Below, piece after piece: positions 35,978 through 45,068 of a stretch of DNA of 64,000 nucleotides. The position numbers and the translations under genes are program-made. Numbering within the stretch: the stretch's first letter is position 1; every line of letters begins with the position of its first letter. This stretch comes from Acetobacterium woodii (GTDB lineage Bacteria > Bacillota > Clostridia > Eubacteriales > Eubacteriaceae): NCBI GenBank assembly GCA_016213825.1, contig JACQZP010000026.1, forward strand, positions 310,001 to 374,000, in the 5' to 3' direction. Below the pieces are notes generated by a model that was not told where the DNA came from, did not search any database, and worked only from the letters and a program-made list of their open reading frames with translations.

Positions 35978-37555
35978 ATGGTGAAATTTATCACAGCAAA
36001 AGAAGCAGCTAAATTAATACCTGACAGTGCAACCGTTGGGGTAGCTGGCATGGGTTTGTCAGGCTGGCCGGAAGAAATTGCGGTGGCCATTGCAGAACAT
36101 TATAAAGAAACAGGAAAACCATCTAAGCTCACGATGAAACAAGGCAGTGCAATGGGCGATTGGAAGGAGCGGGGGATGACCAGACTGGGAATTGAAGGTT
36201 TGGTGGCAAAGTGGTCGGCTGCCCATATCGGTTCAGCCTTTGCCATGAATGATCTGGTCAGAGCAGGAAAAATGGCCTGTCACTGTCTGCCACAGGGAGT
36301 GATTGTCAATCTCTGGCGGGAAATCGCTGCTCATCGGCCAGGATTGATCACTAAAGTTGGACTAGAGACCTTTGTGGATCCCCGGCTGGAAGGTGGGAAA
36401 ATGAACGAGGCCACCACCGAGGAACTGGTGGAAGTGATCAGCCTTAATGGCGAAGAATTTCTGTTTTATAAAGCCTTTCCATTGGACGTGGCACTGTTAC
36501 GAGGAACCACTGCCGATGAAAATGGCAATATCACCTTTGATCATGAGGGTCCCATCAATGAAGGATTGGCGGTTGCTCAGGCGGCTAAAAACAGCGGCGG
36601 AATTGTGATCGTCCAGGTAGAATATATGGCGCAAAAAAACTCATTACATCCGAAGAACGTTAAAATACCAGGAGCTCTGGTAGATTATGTGGTTGTGGCA
36701 ACTGATCAGAATGCCTGCTGGCAGACCGAAGGGGTTTATTATGAACCGGCTTTTGCGGGTAACTTGAGAAAACCCCTTAGTGCCATACCAGCCTTACCAT
36801 TGAGCGAGCGGAAAGTTATCGCCCGGCGGGCAGCCATGGAACTTAAAAAAGATTCACTGGTGAATCTGGGAATCGGGATTCCTTCGGATGTGGCTAGCGT
36901 TGTTACTGAAGCGGGATTCATGGAGGAAATTACCCTGACAACTGAAGCCGGCGCTTTTGGTGGGATGCCCGCCAGTCTGCCAAATTTTGGCAGCTCCTAC
37001 AATGCCGAGGCGGTGATTGACCACGGCTCGATGTTTGATCTCTATACTGGTGGCGGATTGGATCTGGCCATTCTGGGAATGGCCCAGGCGGATGAAAAAG
37101 GGAACATTAACGTCAGTAAGTTTAAAATTCCAGGACAGGCAGACCGCCTGACAGGACCAGGAGGATTTATTGATATCTCCCAAAGCACCCGTCAGATTAT
37201 TTTTGCCGGAACCTTTAATGCCAAATGCAAAATGAAAGTGGCAAACGGTCAATTAGAGATCATTAGTGAAGGGACTGGAAAAAAGTTTGTCAAAGCCGTG
37301 GACCAAATTACCTTCAGCGGAAAATTTGCGGCCCAAAGTGGTCAAAGCATCACCTATGTAACAGAGCGTTGTGTGTTTAAGTTGCTTAACGGAAAAATCA
37401 CCATTACCGAAATTGCACCGGGGATCGATCTGGAAAAGGACATCCTGGAACAGATGGATTTCAAACCGGAGGTCGCAGTGGATCTCAAAGCCATGGATGC
37501 AGAGCTGTTTATGGAAAAATGGACTGGTCTGGATGCTATCTTTAAACAGAAATAG
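35978..37555 (+). CDS. Acyl-CoA:carboxylate CoA-transferase (CarA/propionate CoA-transferase-like)
   Basis: 525 residues from the ATG at 35978, 8 bases after AAAGGAGG; a frame from 35942 has no such site. It contains both halves of a family I CoA-transferase in one chain: an N-terminal alpha part (ATVGVAGMGLSGWPEEIAVA) and a C-terminal beta part with the catalytic glutamate Glu323 in TTEAGAFGG. It would move CoA from a donor such as acetyl-CoA or a product thioester to an incoming carboxylic acid. In A. woodii CarA plays this role in caffeate respiration. It starts an operon with the ACAD and Etf genes. Confidence 0.88.
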   Translation: MVKFITAKEAAKLIPDSATVGVAGMGLSGWPEEIAVAIAEHYKETGKPSKLTMKQGSAMGDWKERGMTRLGIEGLVAKWSAAHIGSAFAMNDLVRAGKMACHCLPQGVIVNLWREIAAHRPGLITKVGLETFVDPRLEGGKMNEATTEELVEVISLNGEEFLFYKAFPLDVALLRGTTADENGNITFDHEGPINEGLAVAQAAKNSGGIVIVQVEYMAQKNSLHPKNVKIPGALVDYVVVATDQNACWQTEGVYYEPAFAGNLRKPLSAIPALPLSERKVIARRAAMELKKDSLVNLGIGIPSDVASVVTEAGFMEEITLTTEAGAFGGMPASLPNFGSSYNAEAVIDHGSMFDLYTGGGLDLAILGMAQADEKGNINVSKFKIPGQADRLTGPGGFIDISQSTRQIIFAGTFNAKCKMKVANGQLEIISEGTGKKFVKAVDQITFSGKFAAQSGQSITYVTERCVFKLLNGKITITEIAPGIDLEKDILEQMDFKPEVAVDLKAMDAELFMEKWTGLDAIFKQK

Positions 37556-37590
37556 TACAAATTCAAATTACGATAATATGGAGGAGCAAC

Positions 37591-38730
37591 ATGTTTTTTA
37601 ATGAAACCCATGAAATGATCAGAAAACTGGCCCGGGATTTTGCCCAGAAGGAACTGACCAATGAAATCCTGGATACTGTGGAAGAAACCGGTATTTTTCC
37701 CAATGAAATTCAAGAAAAAATGGCAAAGGCCGGATTCTTTGGCATCAAAATTCCTAAAGCGCTGGGTGGTGCCGGCGGGGATCATCGGGCTTATGTGGCA
37801 GTGATGGAAGAAGTCGCCCGGGTCAGCGGGGTGGCCAGCCTTTATGTATCGTCGCCTAATTCACTGTGCGGAGGACCAATATTGCTGTCCGGGAATGATC
37901 AACAGATTGAAAAATATCTCAAACCCATTGTCACCGGAACGAAAAAACTGGCCTTTGCTCTCACCGAACCGGGCGCTGGTTCTGATGCCGGTGGAATGAC
38001 CACAACAGCAGTGGATATGGGCGATTATTACTGCCTGAATGGCCGAAAAACATTTATCACCATGGCGCCCTTGTGCGACTATGCGGTGGTTTATGCCAAA
38101 ACTGATATGAACCGGGGCACCAAAGGCATCTCGGCATTCATCGTCGACTTGAAAGCCGCGGGTGTTTCCCTGGGTAAAGCTGAACATAAGATGGGACTGA
38201 TCGGTTGTGCCACCAGCGATATCATTCTGGAAGATGTTAAAGTACCCAAGGAAGATCTCCTCGGTGAACTGAATCGAGGCTTCATCAATGCTATGAAAAC
38301 TCTGGATGTGGGCAGATTAGGAGTCGCCGCTCAATCCATCGGTGTCGCCCAGGGTGCCTTGGATGAGGCCATTAAATATGCCAAGGAGCGGAAACAGTTT
38401 GGTCGGCGTATTGCCGATTTCCAGGCCATCGGCTTTATGATCGCCGACATGGCCACCAAGCTGGAGGCAGCCAAACTGCTGGTCTATCAGGCGGCAGAAA
38501 AAATGGATAATAAACAGAATGCCACCAAGGAAGCATCTATGGCTAAATTCTTCGCCTCGGAAATCTGCAATGAAATTTGTGGCAAAGCAGTTCAGATTCA
38601 CGGTGGCTATGGCTTTATCAAAGAATACAAGGTAGAGCGGATGTACCGGGACTGCCGGGTCTTTACAATCTATGAAGGAACATCCCAGGTTCAGCAGATG
38701 GTTATTTCCGGTTTACTACTGAAAAAATAA
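37591..38730 (+). CDS. Acyl-CoA dehydrogenase/reductase (caffeyl-CoA reductase CarC-like)
   Basis: 379 residues, full ACAD fold. The FAD-binding signatures AFALTEPGAGSDAGGM and GYGFIKEYKVERMYRDCRV are present, and the catalytic base is Glu362 in YEGTSQVQQM. By memory the sequence resembles CarC of A. woodii over much of its length (MIRKLARDFA near the N-terminus, VGRLGVAAQSIGVAQG). With the EtfB and EtfA encoded next it would reduce an enoyl- or phenylacrylyl-CoA, such as caffeyl-CoA, with NADH and at the same time reduce ferredoxin (bifurcation). The exact acyl substrate is not proven. Confidence 0.85.
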   Translation: MFFNETHEMIRKLARDFAQKELTNEILDTVEETGIFPNEIQEKMAKAGFFGIKIPKALGGAGGDHRAYVAVMEEVARVSGVASLYVSSPNSLCGGPILLSGNDQQIEKYLKPIVTGTKKLAFALTEPGAGSDAGGMTTTAVDMGDYYCLNGRKTFITMAPLCDYAVVYAKTDMNRGTKGISAFIVDLKAAGVSLGKAEHKMGLIGCATSDIILEDVKVPKEDLLGELNRGFINAMKTLDVGRLGVAAQSIGVAQGALDEAIKYAKERKQFGRRIADFQAIGFMIADMATKLEAAKLLVYQAAEKMDNKQNATKEASMAKFFASEICNEICGKAVQIHGGYGFIKEYKVERMYRDCRVFTIYEGTSQVQQMVISGLLLKK

Positions 38731-38801
38731 ACTAAAAGATGCTAAAAAATCAAGAATTGAAAGAGACATATAGGTTGTGTTTCGAAAGGAGACGATAGCA
38801 A

Positions 38802-39590
38802 ATGAGAATTGTCGTGTGTGCAAAACAAGTGCCGGATACCAACGAGGTACGCATTGATCCCATTAAAGGAACCTTGATCAGAGATGGGGTACCCAGTATT
38901 CTAAACCCGGATGATGCCAACGCTCTGGAAGAGGCACTGAAAATAAAGGACGAAAATCCAGGATCGGAAGTGATTGTCATCACCATGGGTCCGCCTCAAG
39001 CAGTTGAAATGTTAAGAGAATGCATGGCCATGGGAGCCGACGAAGGTATTCTGCTCAGTGATCGCGCGTTTGGAGGGGCCGATACCTGTGCCACTTCCAC
39101 TACGATTGCCGCCGGGATTAAAAAAATTAAAAATGTCGATCTGATCATCGCCGGTCGCCAGGCCATCGATGGGGATACTGCTCAGGTGGGCCCCCAGGTT
39201 GCCCAGCGCCTGAAATTGCCAGTGGTGACCTATGTTCAAGATGTTAAAATTGAGGATCGAAAAGCGATCGTCAAACGGCAAATGGAAGATGGTTATGAAG
39301 TGATTGAAGTGCAGTTGCCTTGTTTATTAACATGTGTCAAAGAATTAAACGAACCACGGTATATGACCGTCGGCGGGATTATTGATGCCTATCAAAAAGA
39401 AATTAGTCAGTGGAATCATCAAGATCTCAAACTGGATCCCCGTGCTTGCGGACTTAATGCATCGCCAACTCAGGTGCTCCGTTCGTTTACCCCGCCGCCC
39501 AAAGGCAAAGGGGAGATGATTACAGGAACCAATGTTAATGAAATCGCTGAAAAGCTGGTGGGTAAATTTAAAGAAAGACATATCATATAG
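38802..39590 (+). CDS. etfB: Electron transfer flavoprotein beta subunit (CarD-like)
   Basis: 262 residues of the EtfB family: [15 protein letters not shown] at the N-terminus, the [15 protein letters not shown] stretch that contacts AMP or FAD, and the C-terminal recognition segment ending in FKERHII. In bifurcating Etf complexes EtfB holds the flavin that takes hydride from NADH. A GAAAGGAG site lies upstream, and the gene is followed 14 bases later by ferredoxin-fused EtfA. Confidence 0.93.
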   Translation: MRIVVCAKQVPDTNEVRIDPIKGTLIRDGVPSILNPDDANALEEALKIKDENPGSEVIVITMGPPQAVEMLRECMAMGADEGILLSDRAFGGADTCATSTTIAAGIKKIKNVDLIIAGRQAIDGDTAQVGPQVAQRLKLPVVTYVQDVKIEDRKAIVKRQMEDGYEVIEVQLPCLLTCVKELNEPRYMTVGGIIDAYQKEISQWNHQDLKLDPRACGLNASPTQVLRSFTPPPKGKGEMITGTNVNEIAEKLVGKFKERHII

Positions 39591-39604
39591 GAAGGAACGG
39601 AAAT

Positions 39605-40792
39605 ATGGCAGTAAGAGTAATTATAGAAAAATGTATCGGCTGTGGGAAGTGTCTTAAAAACTGTCCCTTCGATGCCATTACCATGGAAAACAAGATTGCA
39701 GTAATCGGAGATGCCTGCACCAGTTGTGGCAGCTGCCTCGATAGCTGCCCAAAGGATGCCATTGAACAGGAAGCCACAAATCAGGAAGCGAAGGATCTGA
39801 GTATGTATCAGGGAGTCTGGGTTTTTGCTGAACAGCGAGAGGGCAAAATCATGCCAGTTGTCGTTGAGTTGCTGGGTGAAGGAAAAAAACTGGCGGCAGA
39901 AATTGGCACCGAGTTGTGCGCAGTGGTTTGTGGCAGTCAAAATGAAAACCTCGCCGCTGAACTGTTTGCCTATGGGGCCGAAAAAGTTTATCTGGCTGAT
40001 GCACCGGAACTGGAAAAATATACCACTGATGCATACACCAAGGTGATCAATGCGGCGATTATTCAGTACAAACCCGAAATTATCCTGTTCGGTGCTACCC
40101 ATATCGGTCGGGATCTGGCCCCCTGCCTAGCAGTTAAAGCCAATACCGGACTGACCGCCGACTGCACCAAACTGGAAATTGATCCGGACGATCATAAAAT
40201 CATGCAGACCCGGCCAGCCTTTGGAGGGAATCTAATGGCTACCATTGTCTGCCCCAACAACCGTCCACAAATGTCAACTGTTCGTCCCGGGGTAATGGAT
40301 AAAGCCGAGTATCAACCGAACCGAAAAGGTGAGGTCATCCGACTGGCTTGCTCATTTGAAGCCGGCGAGATTCGTACCAAAGTCCTGGAGGTGGTCAAGA
40401 CCATGGCGGAAACCATTTCTCTGACCGATGCCGAAATCATCGTATCTGGCGGGATGGGTCTGGGCAAACAGGAAGGGTTTGATTTATTAAAACAATTGGC
40501 CGATAAATTGGGTGGCAATGTTGGTGCATCTCGAGCCTGCGTTGATGCTGGTTGGATCGATCATTGTTGTCAGGTTGGTCAGACGGGTACCACCGTTAAA
40601 CCAAAAATCTACTTTGCTTGTGGTATTTCCGGAGCAATCCAGCACATCGCTGGCATGCAGGATTCCGATCTGATCATTGCCATCAATAAGAATGAAAATG
40701 CACCGATTTTTGAAGTGGCAGATTTTGGAATTGTCGGGGATCTGTATCAGGTTATTCCGGCAGTGATGGAAGCATTGGACAAAATCGGATAA
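39605..40792 (+). CDS. etfA: Electron transfer flavoprotein alpha subunit with N-terminal 2[4Fe-4S] ferredoxin domain (CarE-like)
   Basis: 395 residues. Residues 1-60 are a bacterial ferredoxin domain with two CxxCxxCx3C sets: Cys10, 13, 16, 20 and Cys38, 41, 44, 48. The remainder is EtfA with the C-terminal FAD-binding region ([20 protein letters not shown] and [20 protein letters not shown]). Ferredoxin-fused EtfA is known from the caffeyl-CoA reductase CarCDE of Acetobacterium and from lactate dehydrogenase-Etf complexes. It would carry electrons toward ferredoxin. Last gene of the operon; a strong terminator follows. Confidence 0.94.
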   Translation: MAVRVIIEKCIGCGKCLKNCPFDAITMENKIAVIGDACTSCGSCLDSCPKDAIEQEATNQEAKDLSMYQGVWVFAEQREGKIMPVVVELLGEGKKLAAEIGTELCAVVCGSQNENLAAELFAYGAEKVYLADAPELEKYTTDAYTKVINAAIIQYKPEIILFGATHIGRDLAPCLAVKANTGLTADCTKLEIDPDDHKIMQTRPAFGGNLMATIVCPNNRPQMSTVRPGVMDKAEYQPNRKGEVIRLACSFEAGEIRTKVLEVVKTMAETISLTDAEIIVSGGMGLGKQEGFDLLKQLADKLGGNVGASRACVDAGWIDHCCQVGQTGTTVKPKIYFACGISGAIQHIAGMQDSDLIIAINKNENAPIFEVADFGIVGDLYQVIPAVMEALDKIG

Positions 40793-40930
40793 AAATCATT
40801 AAAGCAAGGATGGGTAGCATGTCCCATTCATCTAGAGACCTATAGTTGAAATGAAACGTTGGTTTATGCAGTCGGAAAGATAAAAACGTAATTGTTGATT
40901 AATTCAACTTTCCATATGAAATATGATAAA

Positions 40931-40959
40931 AGCTGAGCGACCGAAGCTCAGCTTTTTTT
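40931..40959. terminator. Terminator of the CoA-transferase/Etf operon
   Basis: Perfect 8-bp stem AGCTGAGC (40931-40938) / GCTCAGCT (40946-40953) and a seven-T tail, between convergent genes. Confidence 0.85.
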
Positions 40960-40992
40960 AATTAAACAGTATTTGAAATGATTATAAAAAAC

Positions 40993-41649
40993 TTAAACCA
41001 GCAAACGTATCTGGGAGTGATCATGCTTATGTTCAAATTCCAGGGCGTTAAACAAGTAAGATTTTGTAATTGTTTCATCCATCTGCAGCAATCGCCCACG
41101 ATAGAGGTGCATGGTTGTGATGACATCATAAATCGTTTTTCTGCCGGGATTTTCGATGAATCTGAGGATGAGTTCACGACGAAGGCCCAATTCAGCAAAT
41201 CTAATATTATCAATTTCATCCTGATCAATTTCTTTGCCAAGATCTTTAAAAAATTGGTGATAGACGTGGTTGAAGTTTTTGCCCATATAGGCAGTGCTTG
41301 AGAGCTGGTTAAAAATTTCCTGCTGAAAACGGATGGTATTTTCATCGACAAAAATACCCGAATAGTAGATATATGCTGCCATAGTGTTCTTTTCGATGCT
41401 ATTAATCTCATAGCTGATCTTTGATTCAATAAAGGAATATGATTTCATGTATAACTCGGAATAGATTTCAGTCAAAAGAGAATCTTTTGATTTAAAGTAA
41501 TAATTAAAATTTTTGTGATTAACATTAGCCAGCTCACAGATTTCTTTTGCTGAAGTCTTTTTAAAACCGTTTTGATGAAATAATATTTTGGCGGCATTAA
41601 TCATGCTTATTTTTGTCTGCAGACCTTTGCTTAATTTTTGAGGTATCAT
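40993..41649 (-). CDS. TetR-family transcriptional regulator, first copy
   Basis: 218 residues from the ATG at 41647-41649, placed after GGAGAATAAG; upstream in-frame starts lack spacing. N-terminal TetR helix-turn-helix (INAAKILFHQNGFKKTSAKE, then ELANVNHKNFNYYFKSKDSL); the C-terminal ligand domain is all-helical. It is related in layout and in its last motif to the second TetR at 43199 (both end in LIRLLV- or IRLLI-like tails). It is divergent from MT I C (42024), which it probably represses through dyads at 41898-41969. Confidence 0.87.
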   Translation of the reverse strand: MIPQKLSKGLQTKISMINAAKILFHQNGFKKTSAKEICELANVNHKNFNYYFKSKDSLLTEIYSELYMKSYSFIESKISYEINSIEKNTMAAYIYYSGIFVDENTIRFQQEIFNQLSSTAYMGKNFNHVYHQFFKDLGKEIDQDEIDNIRFAELGLRRELILRFIENPGRKTIYDVITTMHLYRGRLLQMDETITKSYLFNALEFEHKHDHSQIRLLV

Positions 41650-41897
41650 CTTATTCTCCATCATTTGTATTGATATTAGTATAACACAGAGTGAACAGAT
41701 ATAAAATAAGTAAGACAACTATTAGCAAATCTTAATGTTGAAAAGATTGCGGATACGGAAAAATTTTTAATTACCCATATGAAATCATTTAAATAAGAAA
41801 AATAGCGAGGGTTTTTTCATGAAAATAAGAATAATTATGAAAAAACTTTTTTTATTACTTGATTTTTTTAAATAAGATGGTATCATATAAATTAATT

Positions 41898-41969
41898 ATA
41901 AGATATTTTATATATAATCTTATTTTATGATGAAAAATGTAGATAATTTAGCTTTTGATATAAGATATC
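41898..41969 (+). promoter_or_regulatory. Dyads in the divergent promoter region of TetR and MT I C
   Basis: The AT-rich 374-base gap holds ATAAGAT (41898-41904) / ATCTTAT (41917-41923) and a second compact dyad GATATAAGATATC (41957-41969). Their position before MT I C fits operators for the adjacent TetR protein. Nothing else was recognised in this gap. Confidence 0.5.
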
Positions 41970-42023
41970 ATAATAAAAATCTGACTATCTAAATTTTGAG
42001 TGTTTCAAGAAAAGGAGTTTCCA

Positions 42024-43133
42024 ATGAGAGAAAAATTTGATCAAAAAGAATTTGAAGTAATCGGAGAGTATCCAGATTATCCCACACATGTTATGGCACT
42101 GGTACCAAAAGCGCCCATTCAGAAAAAATATAACAGACCAATTTCAGCACGAGAGAACTGGAAATTGATATTTAATGGGAAAAAGCCTTATTGGATCCCC
42201 CAGGCAGGGTTCTTCAATTGCGAGGTACAGGTATTTCGACCGCGAATGCATCCAGACAATGTTGCGACACGACTTGTTTTTGATGCGGAAGAATTACCGC
42301 TATATCAGAGCAATTTAGCAAAAGGCTGGTTTGACCTTGATTGGGAATGGGTTGATATTGCCGGTGGCGCTTCAGTTCATCCGGGGAATCCGGCGGTGAA
42401 GGATATCAATAACTGGGAGGAACAGGTGCCATTCCCTAATTTGGATGATCTGGATTGGGAAAACTGTATTGCGAAGAATCAAGAGTATGTCAAATCAGAC
42501 AAGATGGTGCAGGTTGGATTGCTTTCTGGTTTCTGGGAAAGATTGATGTCTCTGATGGACGTTGATCATGCGGCTATCGCCCTGGTCGACGAGGATCAGC
42601 AAGAAGGAGTGCATCGGCTGTTTGGCAGATTAGCAGATTTGTACGTGGACTATGTTGACCGGCTCCATAAACACTTTGCAATTGATGGCTTTTTGATCCA
42701 CGATGATTGGGGAACTCAAAATAATCCCTTTTTCTCGCTGGCAACATGTCAGGAAATGATTGTCCCATATTTAAAACGGGTGGTAGATGCCTGCCATGAA
42801 CGGAACATTGCTTTTGAACTTCATAGCTGCGGCCGGGTTGAACCATTGGTGCCGGCATTGATTGAAGCCGGAGTTGATTTATGGTGCGGACAGACGATGA
42901 ACGATTATCATCGAATGGCAACAGCCTATCAGGATTCAAATTTGGTCTTTGGAGTTCAGTTATTACCAGAACCGGCCGGAACGACAGATGAAGAAATCCG
43001 TAAGATGGCAAAAGAGTTTGTTGAGAAATATCGAGATTGTAAGATTGCTCTGGTCAATAAAGGTGCCAGTCTGTCGTTTTTCACTGCCGTATATGAATAT
43101 AGCCGAAAATCATATGAACAGGCAGAAGATTAA
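42024..43133 (+). CDS. UroD-fold methyltransferase C (MT I) with an N-terminal extension
   Basis: 369 residues from the ATG at 42024, set by AAAGGAG; a start at 42000 is less well placed. The UroD-fold core begins with ARENWKLIFNGKKPYWIP at residue 42, so about 40 extra residues precede the usual start. Active-site segments are IHDDWGTQ (His226, Asp227, Asp228) and LHSCGR (His267, Cys269). It has its own divergent TetR regulator but no own MT II or CP; the pair at 45069/46111 is the nearest partner. In related O-demethylases the N-terminal region helps set substrate choice, so the extension may matter. Substrate unknown. Confidence 0.85.
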   Translation: MREKFDQKEFEVIGEYPDYPTHVMALVPKAPIQKKYNRPISARENWKLIFNGKKPYWIPQAGFFNCEVQVFRPRMHPDNVATRLVFDAEELPLYQSNLAKGWFDLDWEWVDIAGGASVHPGNPAVKDINNWEEQVPFPNLDDLDWENCIAKNQEYVKSDKMVQVGLLSGFWERLMSLMDVDHAAIALVDEDQQEGVHRLFGRLADLYVDYVDRLHKHFAIDGFLIHDDWGTQNNPFFSLATCQEMIVPYLKRVVDACHERNIAFELHSCGRVEPLVPALIEAGVDLWCGQTMNDYHRMATAYQDSNLVFGVQLLPEPAGTTDEEIRKMAKEFVEKYRDCKIALVNKGASLSFFTAVYEYSRKSYEQAED

Positions 43134-43198
43134 TAAAAACAATCGAAATTTAACAATTCAAGGTAGTAATCAAAGCACTTCCTAAGTTGCGGTTTTAG

Positions 43199-43843
43199 CT
43201 AGATCAATAATCGGATCCCAGAGCCGTCGTGGTCATTAAAAAAAGCCAGTGCTTCCTGAATATACTGCTGGGTCGTTTCTTCGGGAATTCGCATCAGACG
43301 GCCGGTCAAGGTTTGGATGGTGGTATACAATTCAGGTACTGTTTGTGATTGCGGGGCGTTGATATAACGCAGGCCAAATTCTTTGCGCAAACAGGAATCA
43401 GCAAAAACTGCAGTATCAAAGTCCTCTTTCGACATGCGGTTCGGTAAATCTCGAAAATAGGGGTTATACAATTTCAAGATGATTTCTTCATAAATATATT
43501 CAGAGTGGAGCATTTCCGCATGAAAGGCCCGGGTTTTTGGATCACTATAGATGGCATGATAGTGATAAACCTGTTTATGAAAATTAAGTTGAATACCATT
43601 CATTTGATTATGATGGCTTTTGGTACGAACAAAGGACATAAGCCTGACAATGAATTCTGAATAGATTCGTTCAGCAATGTCTTTTTTTTTCTTAAAATAA
43701 TAGGTCAATGTTCCCAGCTGGATGCCAGTCTCAGCGCAGATATCCCGCATGGAGGTTTTAGAATATCCATTGTTGTAAAATAATGTTTTGGCAGTTTGAA
43801 GAATGATGCGCTCAGTCTGTAGGCCTTTTTTATATTTTTTCAT
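43199..43843 (-). CDS. TetR-family transcriptional regulator, second copy
   Basis: 214 residues. N-terminal helix-turn-helix: LQTAKTLFYNNGYSKTSMRD and ETGIQLGTLTYYFKKKKDIA. A GAGGAAC site precedes the ATG at 43841-43843, and an extended -10 (TGCTATAAT on the minus strand, near 43882-43887) probably drives it. It lies between MT I C and MT I D and is divergent from MT I D, whose promoter is flanked by two copies of a GTAC-ended dyad. It is likely the repressor of that promoter. The ligand is probably the methyl donor or a derivative. Confidence 0.88.
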   Translation of the reverse strand: MKKYKKGLQTERIILQTAKTLFYNNGYSKTSMRDICAETGIQLGTLTYYFKKKKDIAERIYSEFIVRLMSFVRTKSHHNQMNGIQLNFHKQVYHYHAIYSDPKTRAFHAEMLHSEYIYEEIILKLYNPYFRDLPNRMSKEDFDTAVFADSCLRKEFGLRYINAPQSQTVPELYTTIQTLTGRLMRIPEETTQQYIQEALAFFNDHDGSGIRLLI

Positions 43844-43924
43844 GAGTTCCTCTTGTCCATTCCTTTAAAATCTTGAATTTTATTATAGCATAGCAGGATG
43901 GAGACAAGCACTAAAAATAAAATA

Positions 43925-44002
43925 GTACAAAAAATAAAATGTACGAAAATATTTGCATCTGCTTGATGAGTGTGCTAATATAGTACAAAATAAGTAATGT
44001 AC
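43925..44002 (+). promoter_or_regulatory. Promoter of MT I D flanked by two TetR-type operators
   Basis: TTGCAT (43953-43958), 17-base spacer, TAATAT (43976-43981) form a good promoter. Two related 20-base elements that begin and end with GTAC lie at 43925-43944 and 43983-44002, each within a TAGTAC...AATGTACGAAA context. Their starts are 58 bases apart, on either side of the promoter, which suits repression by looping or by two bound dimers. Confidence 0.75.
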
Positions 44003-44050
44003 GAAAGTTTATTCGTAGCTATTGGAAATTATGATAAAAAGGAGAAAGCA

Positions 44051-45034
44051 ATGTTAACAAAACGACAGAATTTATTGGAAACGATTAAAGGGGGCGAACC
44101 AGACCGGTTTGTGAACCAGTATGAATTTCTGGAACTGATCAGAGAAGCACCGAAAGAACCGTTTATGACTCAAAAAGGGAGTGAAATTAAAAATGGGTGG
44201 GGCATAACAATCCGGTGGCCGGAGGGACAAATCGGTTCATTTCCGGTTCATGATGATAACCATAAGGTGTTAAAAGACATCACTGAATGGCGAAAATATG
44301 TGAGGGCGCCTGCAGTAAATTATCCGGCAGAACGTTGGACAGAAGCGATTGCCCATGCCAATGCTGTTGATCGCGATGAAAAATATGTGACCGCTTTCGT
44401 GACGCCTGGTATTTTCGAACTGACCCATTATCTCATGGGAATGGAAGATGCGTTAATGAGTTATTATGAAGAGCCGGAAGCTATGCATGAACTGATCGAC
44501 TACCTCACTGAGTATGAATTACAGTACGCTAAGCAGATTATTGAAAACCTTCATCCAGATGCACTGTTTCATCACGATGACTGGGGCAGTCAGATTTCTT
44601 CATTTATGTCGCCAGAAACATTTGAAGAATTCATTTTGCCAGCTTATAAAAAAATCTATGGTTTTTACAAAGAAAACGGCGTCGAAATAATTGTCCATCA
44701 CAGCGACAGTTATGGAGCCAACCTGGTTCCTTATATGATTGATATGGGGATTGATATTTGGCAGGGAGTCATGAATACCAACAATATTCCGGAGCTGATT
44801 AAAGAATATGGCGGAAAAATTTCCTTTATGGGAGGGATCCATAGCGGTGAGGTTGATTTTCCTGAATGGACACCTGAAATAGTGATGGAACATGTTGAAA
44901 AAGCCTGTAACGAATGTGGAAAAAGCTACTTTATTCCCAATTTAAGTCAGGGTGGTCCCATCAGTTCCTTTCCTGGTGTATACGAAGCTGCATCCGAAGC
45001 TATTGACATGATGAGCAAAAAACTATTTAAGTAA
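44051..45034 (+). CDS. UroD-fold methyltransferase D (MT I, O-demethylase-like)
   Basis: 327 residues from the ATG at 44051, after AAAAGGAG; the frame from 43997 lacks a site. UroD-like TIM barrel with FHHDDWGSQ (His174-His175-Asp176) and VHHSDSYGANLVP (216-228). Here the HSCG of copies B and C is HSDS, with no cysteine, a pattern I associate with aromatic O-demethylase MT I proteins that use a different zinc ligand set. It is followed by MT II (45069) and CP (46111), completing the three-component system. Likely substrate: a methoxylated aromatic; not proven. Confidence 0.87.
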   Translation: MLTKRQNLLETIKGGEPDRFVNQYEFLELIREAPKEPFMTQKGSEIKNGWGITIRWPEGQIGSFPVHDDNHKVLKDITEWRKYVRAPAVNYPAERWTEAIAHANAVDRDEKYVTAFVTPGIFELTHYLMGMEDALMSYYEEPEAMHELIDYLTEYELQYAKQIIENLHPDALFHHDDWGSQISSFMSPETFEEFILPAYKKIYGFYKENGVEIIVHHSDSYGANLVPYMIDMGIDIWQGVMNTNNIPELIKEYGGKISFMGGIHSGEVDFPEWTPEIVMEHVEKACNECGKSYFIPNLSQGGPISSFPGVYEAASEAIDMMSKKLFK

Positions 45035-45068
45035 ATGATAGATAAAGCTAATTTAGGAGGTAATAAGA

